A stretch of DNA of 64,000 bases from JAJVID01 sp035714085 (GTDB taxonomy: Bacteria; Acidobacteriota; Blastocatellia; RBC074). The notes under the pieces are model-generated. The model did not search any database. It was not told the origin of the DNA and saw only the letters and a program-made list of their open reading frames with translations. A program made the position numbers and the translations under genes. The DNA lies in NCBI GenBank assembly GCA_035714085.1, contig DASTMP010000206.1:1-64000 (forward strand), given 5' to 3'. This document shows, one piece after another, positions 37,107-49,002 of the stretch (positions are counted from its first letter, which is position 1; each line of letters starts with the position of its first letter).

Positions 37107-39821
37107 TCAGTCGTGCCGTAGCGCAACCATCGGGTCAACGCGCGCCGCGCGCCGCGCGGGGAAATAACCTGCAAGGGCTGCGACAGAAATCATGACCAGC
37201 GTGGACACCGTGATTGTTAATGGATCGGTCGGCGTCAACCCAAACAACAATCCTTCTGTCAGTCGCGAACTGATGAGCGCCACAGGCAGGCCGATGGCGA
37301 CGCCAATCAGCGTCAGCAGCAGGGTTTCGCGCAGCGCCAGCCACAGCACGGCGGTTGATTGCGCGCCCAGGGCCATTCGTACGCCGATTTCGCGAGTGCG
37401 GCGCGTGACGGTCTGCGCCATCACTCCGTAAAGTCCCAGACTCGCCAGCAGAAGCGCGAAAAGGCCGAAGAAGCTGGAAAGCATCGCAATCAGCCGTTCA
37501 CGGCTGACCGATTCGTCGATCTGCTCAGCAAAGGTTTTGACGTTGAAAACCGGCAGATTCGGATCGAGGTTGCGAACTTCCTGCCTGATTGCCGCAACAA
37601 GCGCGCCCGCGTCGCCCGCCGCGCGCACGCACAGAATCCGCTGTTCTAGTTGATCGTATTGCGAATAAGGAATGTAAGCCGTTTGTGGCGCAGCTTCTTT
37701 CAGGTTTCGGTATTTGGCGTCAGCGACCACGCCGACAATTTCCAGGTCCTTGTAGTTTTCCAGCGTGATACGTTTGCCGAGCGGATTTTCGGATCCGAAG
37801 AAACGCCGCGCCAGGGCGTGATTAACGATGGCCACTTTGGGGGATTCCGGCGTGTCCAGCGCGCTGAAATCACGTCCCAGCAACAAAGGCGTACCGAAGG
37901 CGCCGAAGAACCCCGGGGCAATCTGGTTGAAGAGCACGGCCATCTCTTCGCCTGGGCGCGGTTGATAGCCCGGAACCTCGATGCCGAACCGCGAATACGA
38001 GCCGCTCATCGGCATATTGCGCGTGAACGTTGTGGTCTTGACGCCACGCAAGGCCGCCAACCGCTCGCTCAGCTGGCCGTAAAAATTCCGCAAGCCTTCG
38101 ATCTTGTAACCGTTCTTCGCCGGATCGAGCGCCATCGTTACAACCTGGTCCGTGTTGTAGCCGTTATCCACGGTCTTCAAATTCCGCAGGCTGCGCGCAA
38201 AAAGCCCGGCGCCGACCAGCAGCACGAGCGATAGCGCGACTTGCAGAGACGCCAGCAATCGACCCGGTTCCCAGCGGCGACCACCGCCTGGCGCCACAAC
38301 AGCGTCATTTTTGAGCGCGGGAACCAGATTCGGGCGCGTCGCCTGCAAGGCGGGCGCAAGGCCAAAGAGCAATGCGGACAGCATCGTGACGCCAAGCGTG
38401 AAACCGAGCATTCGCAGGTCAGGTTTGATTTCGAGAGCGCGCCCCTGTGGCAGAAAGCCCAGCAGTACGCCGGTTCCCCAGCACGCGAACAACAGGCCGA
38501 GCGAACCGCCCAACGCGGAAAGCAGAAAGCCTTCGGTCAACAATTGGCGCGCCAGCCGGAAGCGTCCGGCGCCCAGCGCCAGACGCACGGCAATCTCTTT
38601 TTGGCGTGTCGTGGCGCGCGCCAGCAGCAGATTGGCGACGTTCAGGCAGGCGATCAGCAGCGTTACGACGACCAGGACCATCAGGACGATAAGCGGCTGT
38701 GAGAACTCGCGGCTCAGCTTCGATGCGCCAGTTTTAGCGGAATCGAGATGAATGCGTTGCGCTCTGAAATTCCGGGCATCGAGAGTATCGCTTTTGTTGC
38801 GGCGCATGTCCGGCTCGCGCGCAATTTGAAAGATGGTGTCCGTGGCGGCTTGAGCCTGCTCGACGTTGACGCCGGGTTTGAGCCTCGCCATGACTGAGAG
38901 CCACCAGGACCCGCGTTGTTCGAAAATTGACGCGCCGGGGCGGGGCCGCACCTGGCCATCCATCATCAGCGGAATGCGGATATCAGGCGCGATGCCGACC
39001 TCCACGCCGTGAAAGCCCTGCGGCGCGACACCAATGATTGTGAAGGGATAAGAGTTGAGGCTGAGCGTTTGTCCGACAATCTGCGGATCTGCGCCAAAAC
39101 GCCGCTGCCAGAAGTTGAAACTGATCACTGCGACAGGACTCCCGCCCGGCGTCTGATCATCCTCTTCCGTCAACAGACGCCCAAGAAGCGGATTGACGCC
39201 CAGCGCTGAAAAGAAATTGCCAGTCACTTCTTCACCCAGCACGCGCTCCGTCTGGCCGCCGCCGCTCAGACTCATTTGCAAACCGGAGCGGGCAAATATG
39301 TCGGAAAAGACCGCATTCTTTTCGCGCATCTCGCGAAAGACCGGATAAGAGTAAATGGAAAATATGCGACCGGGCTGGTCGGGATTTTGCGTACCCACGC
39401 TCACCAACTGCTCAGGTTGTTTGACCGGCAGCGGTTTGAGCAGCGTGGCATCGAGCAGGCTGAAGACGCTCGAGTTCGCGCCAATGCCCAGCGCTAGCGA
39501 AAACACCGCCACCAGCGCGTAGCCGGGGCTTTTCATCAACATTCGCACGCCAAAACGCAGGTCTTGAAACATGTCTTCCTCCAATCGTTGACGCTGCAGC
39601 CAGAGCGCGTCCCAGAACGCGCCTGAGGAGCGCCACAGCAATTCAAGTTTGTTACGCCAGTTGAGCCTGTCCCACCGGGCCAACAATTCTTCGCGATATT
39701 CCAACTCCGCTTCCCACTCCTGGCGAAAGCGGTCGCGGAAGCGGCGCGGCACGATCACGCCGATAAAGCGGATCAGCCAAAACCAAAAGCGAAAGCGCAT
39801 TGTCCGCGTTCTATCAGCCAT
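37107..39821 (-). CDS. ADOP orphan ABC permease B4
   Basis: 904 residues from ATG 39821 (MADRTRTMRFRFWFWLIRFI); a GTG at 39830 overlaps the B3 stop. Met84 (ATG 39572) follows GGAGG. LPV subtype (LLDATLLKPLPVKQPEQLVS). Central FtsX near 374 (LIACLNVANLLLARATTRQK), TM5 near 519 (VALSLVLLVGAGLFARSLRN), final FtsX from 777 with GLYGVMAQTVTRRTREIGVR. In the second domain the motif reads VNHALARRFFGSENPLGKRI, with Gly instead of Pro after the aromatic pair, a change shared with B2. The first periplasmic domain is extended by a basic stretch near 335-360 (MRRNKSDTLDARNFRAQR). Confidence 0.95.
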   Translation of the reverse strand: MADRTRTMRFRFWFWLIRFIGVIVPRRFRDRFRQEWEAELEYREELLARWDRLNWRNKLELLWRSSGAFWDALWLQRQRLEEDMFQDLRFGVRMLMKSPGYALVAVFSLALGIGANSSVFSLLDATLLKPLPVKQPEQLVSVGTQNPDQPGRIFSIYSYPVFREMREKNAVFSDIFARSGLQMSLSGGGQTERVLGEEVTGNFFSALGVNPLLGRLLTEEDDQTPGGSPVAVISFNFWQRRFGADPQIVGQTLSLNSYPFTIIGVAPQGFHGVEVGIAPDIRIPLMMDGQVRPRPGASIFEQRGSWWLSVMARLKPGVNVEQAQAATDTIFQIAREPDMRRNKSDTLDARNFRAQRIHLDSAKTGASKLSREFSQPLIVLMVLVVVTLLIACLNVANLLLARATTRQKEIAVRLALGAGRFRLARQLLTEGFLLSALGGSLGLLFACWGTGVLLGFLPQGRALEIKPDLRMLGFTLGVTMLSALLFGLAPALQATRPNLVPALKNDAVVAPGGGRRWEPGRLLASLQVALSLVLLVGAGLFARSLRNLKTVDNGYNTDQVVTMALDPAKNGYKIEGLRNFYGQLSERLAALRGVKTTTFTRNMPMSGSYSRFGIEVPGYQPRPGEEMAVLFNQIAPGFFGAFGTPLLLGRDFSALDTPESPKVAIVNHALARRFFGSENPLGKRITLENYKDLEIVGVVADAKYRNLKEAAPQTAYIPYSQYDQLEQRILCVRAAGDAGALVAAIRQEVRNLDPNLPVFNVKTFAEQIDESVSRERLIAMLSSFFGLFALLLASLGLYGVMAQTVTRRTREIGVRMALGAQSTAVLWLALRETLLLTLIGVAIGLPVALISSRLTEGLLFGLTPTDPLTITVSTLVMISVAALAGYFPARRAARVDPMVALRHD

Positions 39822-39826
39822 CGGTC

Positions 39827-42481
39827 TCACTCGTGACGAAGCGCGACCAGCGGATCAACCTTCATCGCTCGCCGCGCCGGAATCCAACAGGCCAGCAACG
39901 CTATGGCCGTCAACAACGAAGCCACGACGACGAAGGCGCGCGGATCATGCGGCGCCACCCCGTAAAGATAACTGGATAAGAAGCTGGTCAAAGCCGCGGC
40001 CGAAGCCAGACCAAGAATGATTCCGCAGAGCGTGAGGCTGAGCCCTTCGCGCAAGATCAAGCTCGCCACGGCCGCGGCAGGCGCGCCCAGAGCCCTGCGG
40101 ATGCCGATTTCGCGTATCCGCCCATTGACCGCCATCGCCAGTACGCCGTAAAGACCGATGGCGCTCAGCAGGAGCGCCAGGGCGCCCGCATAACCCAACA
40201 CACCCATCGCCATCCTGACCGGGGCGAAGAAATTCTGCGTCATCTCGGTCACAGTTAACGCTTCACTGATAGCGACATTCGGGTCTACCGAGAGAATCTC
40301 GCGCCGCAACAGTGGGAGCATTGCGCGCGGGTCGCCCTGCGAACGAACCAGCATCCGATTGCCGCCGGACCCGGGCCGAAAGATGAAGGCTTCGGCCGGC
40401 TCGCCGCTACGGCGGAAATTGTTATAACGAGCGACGCCGACCACTTCGCAGGGCTTATCATCGACGATGACTGTCCGCCCGACCGCTTCCTGCTTCGGCC
40501 ACAACTGCTCGGCCAGCTTTTCGTTCACGATGACGGCGCGCCGGCCTTCCTGAAGGTCCTGGTATGTAAAGCTGCGACCGCGCAGCAACGGGACGCGCAG
40601 CGTTTCAAAGAAACCCGGCGAGACTCCATTTTGCTTCACCTGACGCGCGTCTTGTTCATTCGCAAACTGCTCGCCGGGCAACGCCACCGCAACGGGGCCG
40701 CCCCAATCGCGCAGCGGCGGGTAACCGACGAAGGCGACCGATTCCACGCCCGCCAGAGATTCGAGGCGCTGCTGAACGTTGCGAAAGTAGGCATTCGATT
40801 GACTCCGGTCGTAGCCGCTGAGATGAGGTTTCATGCGGATGAAGGCGAGGTTGCGAGCGTCAAAGCCGGAATCCCAGGTGAGGTGACGCAGACTTTGAAT
40901 CATCAACGCCGCGCCGATGAGCAAGACCACCGATAACGCGACCTGGGCGATCAGAAACGCCGCCCGCAAGCGCGAACGCCGATAACCAAACGCCGAAGAG
41001 TCATCTTTCAGCGCAGGTATCAATGATGGACGCGACGCTTGCAGGGCCGGAACTAGGCCGAAGATCAGTCCGGCGCCCGCGGCTAACAAAAAGCTAAAGA
41101 GAAAAACCTCTCCGTCAAAGCGGAGCTCGTAAGACGGCCTGACGCCTTCAACTTCGGTGAAATAGATATTGCCAAACAGTCCGCTCGACCAGTAAGCAAG
41201 CGCCCACCCAACCGCCCCGCCCAGCAACGCCAGCAGCGCGCTCTCGGTCAGTAACTGCCGGATCAAGCGACCACGCCCCGAACCGAGCGCTGAGCGGATG
41301 GCCATCTCTTTTTGCCGCGCCACGCCGCGCGCCAATAACAACCCGGCCAGGTTGGCGCAGGCGATCAACAATAGGCAGGTCACTGTCGCGACCAGCACGC
41401 GCGGCAATTCCGCTTGCTCTGACCGAAAAATAGGATGAACGCCTTTGAGCGCATAGAGAAAAACGCCCGAGCCTTTGTTGGTTTGGGGATAGCTTGTCTC
41501 CAACTGGCGCGCCAACAGACTCATTTCGGCTTGCGCTTGCTCGCGCGTCACGCCCGCTTTCAAACGCCCAATCAGTTCAAAATCCGCGCTGTCGCGGCTG
41601 AGAATGTCCGCGTCGCGATGGGCCATCATAGTCGGTATCCAGACGTCATCCGCGGCGCCCACCCACGCGCCGTGAAACCCGGCGGGCGCGACGCCCACGA
41701 CGGTGAAGACTGCCCCATTCAATTTCAAAGGCTGCCCGACACAGTTGGCGCCGCCGTTGAAGCGCCGGCGCCAGAAGCTGTGGCTCAGCACTACCACAGG
41801 GTTCCGGCCGGGAACGCGGTCCTCATCAGGAAGAAAGAAACGACCTAGTAAGGGATTTACGCCGAGCACGGAGAAGTAATTGTCCGAGACCACGTGCGCC
41901 TGTATCTCGACCGCCAAATCTCCATCCGCCAAATGCGCGCCGTGGTGGCTGGCCAGTCCCGCAAACACTGTATTGTTGTCGCGGTAATAAAGATAATCAG
42001 GATATCGAATGTCCTCCGGATCGGGCCGCTGTTTCGAGGCTTCAAGCTCAGAAATCCCCATGAGTCGGTCGGGAGCAAGTAGGCCCGGCGGCGGACTGAA
42101 GAACAAAGCCTCGACCAGGCTGAAGACAATGGTATTTGCTCCGATCCCCAGTGCGAGCGAGAGCACAGCCACCGCTGTGAATACTTTGCTTTTGAGCAGC
42201 ATTCGCACGCCAAAACGCAGGTCTTGAATCATTTCGTCCTCCCATCGTTGGCGCTGCAGCCAGAGCGCGTCCCAGAACGCGCCAAGGCTCCGCCATAACA
42301 ATTCAAGCTTGTAGCGCCAATCGAGCTTGTCCCATCTGGCAAGCAGTTCTTCGCGGTATTCCAACTCGGCTTCCCATTCCCGCCGGAAGCGGGCGCGGAA
42401 GCGCTGTGGCACGATCATCCCGATAAAGCGGATCAGCCATCGCCAGAATCGAAATCGTGTTGTATTCGTCACATCAGCCAT
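39827..42481 (-). CDS. ADOP orphan ABC permease B3
   Basis: 884 residues from ATG 42481 (MADVTNTTRFRFWRW); a GTG lies at 42490. Met84 (ATG 42232) follows GGAGG. It is the most divergent core of array B: after TM1 (LALGIGANTIVFSLVEALFF) it has SPPPGLLAPDRLMGISELEA; the central FtsX block near 357 reads LIACANLAGLLLARGVARQK; TM5 near 504 is VALSVVLLIGAALMIQSLRH; the final block from 754 has GLYGVLAMAVNGRIREIGIR and ends in RAMKVDPLVALRHE. The second domain motif VNEKLAEQLWPKQEAVGRTV departs from consensus. It is the first gene after the 312-base repeat-rich gap that interrupts array B. Confidence 0.94.
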   Translation of the reverse strand: MADVTNTTRFRFWRWLIRFIGMIVPQRFRARFRREWEAELEYREELLARWDKLDWRYKLELLWRSLGAFWDALWLQRQRWEDEMIQDLRFGVRMLLKSKVFTAVAVLSLALGIGANTIVFSLVEALFFSPPPGLLAPDRLMGISELEASKQRPDPEDIRYPDYLYYRDNNTVFAGLASHHGAHLADGDLAVEIQAHVVSDNYFSVLGVNPLLGRFFLPDEDRVPGRNPVVVLSHSFWRRRFNGGANCVGQPLKLNGAVFTVVGVAPAGFHGAWVGAADDVWIPTMMAHRDADILSRDSADFELIGRLKAGVTREQAQAEMSLLARQLETSYPQTNKGSGVFLYALKGVHPIFRSEQAELPRVLVATVTCLLLIACANLAGLLLARGVARQKEMAIRSALGSGRGRLIRQLLTESALLALLGGAVGWALAYWSSGLFGNIYFTEVEGVRPSYELRFDGEVFLFSFLLAAGAGLIFGLVPALQASRPSLIPALKDDSSAFGYRRSRLRAAFLIAQVALSVVLLIGAALMIQSLRHLTWDSGFDARNLAFIRMKPHLSGYDRSQSNAYFRNVQQRLESLAGVESVAFVGYPPLRDWGGPVAVALPGEQFANEQDARQVKQNGVSPGFFETLRVPLLRGRSFTYQDLQEGRRAVIVNEKLAEQLWPKQEAVGRTVIVDDKPCEVVGVARYNNFRRSGEPAEAFIFRPGSGGNRMLVRSQGDPRAMLPLLRREILSVDPNVAISEALTVTEMTQNFFAPVRMAMGVLGYAGALALLLSAIGLYGVLAMAVNGRIREIGIRRALGAPAAAVASLILREGLSLTLCGIILGLASAAALTSFLSSYLYGVAPHDPRAFVVVASLLTAIALLACWIPARRAMKVDPLVALRHE

Positions 42482-42490
42482 CAACTTCAC

Positions 42491-42785
42491 TTATCGGCAT
42501 CTATACAAATCTTTGAGAAATAGTCTTCGCGGCTTTGCCGCCCGATGTGAGGAAGGGGCTTTGCCCTTCCGTTACTGCGCTATTTCTCTTCGGGGCTGTG
42601 CCCCCGCGTTTTGGAATCGAGTAGCAATGCGGAGCCGCCAGACTTAGATAATTTTTCGCAGCGTCAAACCATCGGGGCGTAGCCCCAAATAGACAATCCC
42701 ACGGCTTCCGGAAGTGCGGAGCCACTTCCGCATATCAGGCGGCAAAGCCGACTGAAAAACTGCGTTCAAAATTCGCGTAGACGCC
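42491..42785. repeat. Cluster of short GC hairpins interrupting array B
   Basis: The gap between B2 and B3 (42482-42793) holds no gene. It contains a series of small stems: GCGGCTTTGCCGC near 42529, GAAGGGGCTTTGCCCTTC near 42551, CGGGGCTGTGCCCCCG near 42590, GCGGAGCCGC near 42631, a GGGGCGTAGCCCC stem near 42673, and GGCGGCAAAGCCGAC near 42740. Most share the form GGC(T)TT(T)GCC or GGGGC..GCCCC. Elsewhere in the array genes are 33 bases apart or less, so this is an insertion of repeat material. It may reduce read-through into B3-B9. Confidence 0.75.
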
Positions 42786-42793
42786 AATGCGCC

Positions 42794-45553
<2,760 letters not shown>

Positions 45554-45586
45554 CTGTCCCTCAAGTAAGGCGCGACCAGGGCGTGA

Positions 45587-48292
45587 TCACTCGCGTCGCA
45601 AGACCACCATCGGCTCAACGCGCGCCGCTTTTCGCGCGGGAAAGTAGGCCGCCAGCGCGGCGACGGCGCACATCGAGAAAGTCGCCAGCAAGATCGTCAG
45701 CGGATCGGTCGCCGTCAGCCCGAAAAGCTGGCTCGCCACCAGGCGTGTCGCGCCCACGGCCACTGCCAGTCCAAATGCGACGCCGCCCAATACCGGCCAC
45801 AGCGCTTCCGACAATACATGCCGGATGATGTCTCCGCGACGCGCGCCCAGCGCCATGCGAATGCCCATTTCATTGGCGCGCTGGGACACGGTGTACGACA
45901 TAATTCCGTAAACGCCGAGGCAGGCCAGCAGTAATCCCAACAAGCCGAAGAGTCCCGTGAGCCTCGCGATCAAGCGCTGTAGCAGCAGAGAATGGTCCAC
46001 CAGATCGAGCAGCGGGCGGGACTCGACCGAAAGATTTTGGTCAAGCTCCTGCACGATTTGCTGGAGATGCGCGGCGAAGGTCGCGGCGTCGCCCGCAGGG
46101 CGGGCTTCGAAGAATCTGATCGTGGAATCGCCCGCTTGGAATTGCTCCAATGGGATATAGAGCATGGGCGGGGCGTCTGCCAGCACGCTGTCGTATTTAG
46201 CGTCTTTGACAACTCCCACTACCTCCAGCGGCGTCTCTCCTTCGCGCAGGTATTGGCCGAGCGGGTTGCGCTCAGGGAACAGGCGATGCGCCAGCGTCTC
46301 ATTGATGATCGCGACTCTGACGGAATGCTGATGATCCTGCGCACCGAAATCACGCCCGAGCAGCAAGGGCGTTCCGAGCGTCGAGAAGAACCCCGGGCCG
46401 GCGGCGACCACTACGTCATGATCGCGTTCTCTCAGCCCCTTGCGGGGGGGCCTGCCATCAACCGTCACATCCGTGTAGATATTGTAGTGACTGAATAAGC
46501 CGGGCAGCGATTCGCTCGCAGAGAGAGCTTCGGGATAGGCCGCGAGCTTTTCCCGCGTCGCGCTCCAAACACGCTCGCGCTGCGCGTCGGTATAGTTGGG
46601 CGGCGTCGTGACGCGCGCCTGCGCGACCTGCGGATTGAAGCCAAGCTCCACGCTGGCGAGTTTCTGAAAGCTCCGCACGAATAAACCCGCCGTGATCAGC
46701 AGGACCAATGAGGCCGCCAGTTGCGCCGCCACCAGAGCCCGGTTCATTCTGCGCCGATGGCGATTGCCGCTCATTTGACCGATATTTTCTTTCAGCCCGA
46801 CAATCAGATCAGGTCGAGTCGCCTTCAACGCCGGCGCCAGCCCGAACAAAATCCCGGCCAGCATCGAGATCGATACCGTAAAGCACAGAATTTTCAGATC
46901 GAGCCGGAATAGCAGCGGCGTCGGTAGTGGGCCTAGCGCCAGCCCTTTGAACGTCAGCGCCATTAGCAGATCGCTGCCCCACTTGCCCAGGAAAATCCCC
47001 GCCGCGCCGCTTAGAAGGGCGAGTAGCATGCTTTCCGTGAGCAGTTGCCTGACGAGTCGTAGACGAGTGGCCCCAAGGGCGAGACGCGTCGTGATCTCCC
47101 GCTGCCGCGCCGAGGCTTTGGCCAGAAGTAGATTGGCCAGGTTGGCGCAAGCAATCGACAGCACCAGGGCGACGATCGCCAGCAACATCAGCAAAGGTTG
47201 TGATAAGACCCGGCGCATCCCGGAAACAGGCCTCCCGCCCGGCGTCAAGCCGATCCGCTGCGCGAGCGCCTCCGGCGTCGCATTAACCGAGCGCAAATAC
47301 TGATGAAAGATAAGGTCGGCGTCGGCGGTCGCCGCTGTCAAAGAAACGCCCGGTTTCAGCCGCGCCATCACCATCAGCCAGTTGCGGCCTGTTTCATTCA
47401 GCTCAGACTGGCCATCGAGCAGCGGCTGCGCGCCCACCGGCAGCCAGACATCAACCGTGTAATCGAGTGATACGCCGAAAAAACCAGGCGGGGCAACACC
47501 GATGATCGTGAACGCGTTTCCATTGATCGTGACGCTCTTACCTACGGCGGCGGGGTCGCGCGCGAACTTCCGCCGCCAAAAGCTGTCACTGATGACCGCC
47601 CTTTGTTCTTCATCGGACGCGGCGCCGGACGTGCGATCAGTGGCCGACGCCAAGGTCTGTCCGAGCCCGGCTTTGACGCCGAGCGCGGAAAAATACTGCC
47701 CCGTGACAATCTGGACTAAAGCGGCTTCCTCGCGGCCGCCGATATTTACCTTGGTCTGTCGATAGGCGAACCCGAAGACATTGGCGAAAACCTGATTGCG
47801 CTCCCGGAATTGCTCGAACTGCGGATAGGTGAAACTTTCTCCGCCTCCCTGCGGATTGAGACGGCTGAACAGCGCCAACTGCCCCGGTCGCTCGACGGGC
47901 AGAGTTCGCAACATGGCCGCGTCAATCACGCTGAAAATAGCGGTGTTCGCGCCAATGCCGAGCGCCAACGACAGCGCCGCCACTGCGGTGAAGCCTTTGC
48001 TCTTGAGCAGCATTCGCGCGCCGTAACGCAAGTCTTGAAACATTTCATCCTCCAATCTTCGCGGTTGTAGCAGCAGCGCGTCCCGGAACGCGCCTGAGGA
48101 GCGCCGCAGCAGTTCGAGTCTGGCGCGCCAATCGAGCCTGTCCCATCTGACCAACAGCGCCTCACGATATTCCAGTTCAGCTTCCCACTCCTGACGAAAG
48201 CGAGCGCGGAAGCGGCCGGGCACGATCACGCCGATCAAAGCGATCAATCGCCGCGACAAAGTTGTGAAACGTTGTTTGTCGTGATCGAGCAT
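45587..48292 (-). CDS. ADOP orphan ABC permease B1, first permease of array B
   Basis: 901 residues from ATG 48292 (MLDHDKQRFTTLSRRLIALI); a TTG at 48307 is less likely and neither has a good ribosome site. Prefix RFRARFRQEWEAELEYREAL; Met84 (ATG 48043) follows GGAGG. LPV subtype (VIDAAMLRTLPVERPGQLAL). Central FtsX near 361 (SIACANLANLLLAKASARQR), TM5 near 514 (LAASLVLLITAGLFVRSFQK), final FtsX from 772 (GVYGIMSYTVSQRANEMGIR). The second domain motif is INETLAHRLFPERNPLGQYL. It lies 127 bases downstream of PadR2, with an imperfect inverted repeat in the gap. Confidence 0.95.
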   Translation of the reverse strand: MLDHDKQRFTTLSRRLIALIGVIVPGRFRARFRQEWEAELEYREALLVRWDRLDWRARLELLRRSSGAFRDALLLQPRRLEDEMFQDLRYGARMLLKSKGFTAVAALSLALGIGANTAIFSVIDAAMLRTLPVERPGQLALFSRLNPQGGGESFTYPQFEQFRERNQVFANVFGFAYRQTKVNIGGREEAALVQIVTGQYFSALGVKAGLGQTLASATDRTSGAASDEEQRAVISDSFWRRKFARDPAAVGKSVTINGNAFTIIGVAPPGFFGVSLDYTVDVWLPVGAQPLLDGQSELNETGRNWLMVMARLKPGVSLTAATADADLIFHQYLRSVNATPEALAQRIGLTPGGRPVSGMRRVLSQPLLMLLAIVALVLSIACANLANLLLAKASARQREITTRLALGATRLRLVRQLLTESMLLALLSGAAGIFLGKWGSDLLMALTFKGLALGPLPTPLLFRLDLKILCFTVSISMLAGILFGLAPALKATRPDLIVGLKENIGQMSGNRHRRRMNRALVAAQLAASLVLLITAGLFVRSFQKLASVELGFNPQVAQARVTTPPNYTDAQRERVWSATREKLAAYPEALSASESLPGLFSHYNIYTDVTVDGRPPRKGLRERDHDVVVAAGPGFFSTLGTPLLLGRDFGAQDHQHSVRVAIINETLAHRLFPERNPLGQYLREGETPLEVVGVVKDAKYDSVLADAPPMLYIPLEQFQAGDSTIRFFEARPAGDAATFAAHLQQIVQELDQNLSVESRPLLDLVDHSLLLQRLIARLTGLFGLLGLLLACLGVYGIMSYTVSQRANEMGIRMALGARRGDIIRHVLSEALWPVLGGVAFGLAVAVGATRLVASQLFGLTATDPLTILLATFSMCAVAALAAYFPARKAARVEPMVVLRRE

Positions 48293-48332
48293 GTACGGAT
48301 GAATCAAAATTCAGCGCAAAGGTTCAAGGCGA

Positions 48333-48392
48333 CAAAGGTTCAAAGACGTCTTGGCGGTTCTTTCCAGCCAATCTTTACCCTTTGATCCTTTG
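48333..48392. repeat. Imperfect inverted repeat of CAAAGGTTCAAAG type between PadR2 and B1
   Basis: CAAAGGTTCAAAG (48333-48345) pairs with CTTTGATCCTTTG (48380-48392) apart from one position. Related units (GCAAAGGTTCAAGG at 48316, TGACCCTTTG at 48391) flank it. It sits in the leader of B1 and could attenuate or protect the message; it also resembles a dispersed repeat. Confidence 0.6.
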
Positions 48393-48419
48393 ACCCTTTG
48401 TGTTTCCCATACGTTGAAT

Positions 48420-48746
48420 CTAAGCGTCTGACGGCTTCGGCTTCTTCGCGCCGACAAAGAAGGTCTCCAGCGCGCGATAGCGTTTGAGCGCCTCGGCCAG
48501 CGCGTCGCGCCCTTCTTTCGTCAATTCGTAATAACGGCGCGGCGAACGCTGCTCGCGCTCCGCGACGTCGTCCGCCTCCCAGCGCGAGTCGCATAACCCG
48601 ACCTCCTCGAATCTGCGCAAGGCCGGGTATACGGTGCCGCTCGGTAATCCGGTGACGTCAATGATGTCGAAGCCGTATTGATAGCCGTTGGCCAACGCCT
48701 GCAGGATGATTGCCGTCGTGTAACTAAGCTTGATCCCGTAGTCCAC
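48420..48746 (-). CDS. PadR-family transcriptional regulator (PadR2) heading array B
   Basis: 108 residues with a GTG start at 48746: an in-frame TGA lies two codons upstream, so no longer form is possible. A purine-poor leader gives no strong ribosome site beyond GGGGG. The winged helix is very like PadR1: NGYQYGFDIIDVTGLPSGTV, then YPALRRFEEVGLCDSRWE and RRYYELTKEGRDALAEALKRY. The protein is short, without an extended C-terminal dimerisation helix; the tail is basic (GAKKPKPSDA). Its own promoter contains an inverted CTATGTAGT repeat, which indicates autoregulation. It is the first gene of a probable 25-kb transcription unit with nine permeases. Confidence 0.93.
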   Translation of the reverse strand: MDYGIKLSYTTAIILQALANGYQYGFDIIDVTGLPSGTVYPALRRFEEVGLCDSRWEADDVAEREQRSPRRYYELTKEGRDALAEALKRYRALETFFVGAKKPKPSDA

Positions 48747-48757
48747 AGCTCAACCCC

Positions 48758-48812
48758 CTATGTAGTGATCTATTGCTAGGCCGTAGATTACTACATAGCA
48801 AGATATGGTCAA
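48758..48812 (-). promoter_or_regulatory. PadR2 promoter with 9-bp inverted-repeat operator
   Basis: On the minus strand TTGACC (48807-48812) is followed after 16 bases by TAATCT (48785-48790), a weak -10. CTATGTAGT/ACTACATAG form a perfect 9-bp inverted repeat at 48758-48766 and 48790-48798, one arm next to the -10 and one just upstream of the coding region. The arms are centred 32 bp apart, about three helical turns. The octamer CTATGTAG recurs in the PadR1 promoter, so PadR binding is the natural reading. Confidence 0.75.
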
Positions 48813-49002
48813 GAAAAATCGGGCAATGGAGAGAAAAGAAAGGTAGGAAAATTTGGAGGAGACGCCGCAGGCATACATGTGTCTGGCGGAACTTTGTAAA
48901 GAATCCAAAACATGATCGGCTTTAATCCGGCGGCGGCTCCGCCTCCTCGGCGCTCAGGAGAGCCAGCGCCGCCAGGTCTTTGTCCTGGTATCCGCGAGCT
49001 TC

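Noticed and set aside
42501..42725. 74-codon minus-strand frame in the B2/B3 gap
   Set aside because: It is composed of the hairpin repeats and has no ribosome site or family similarity.
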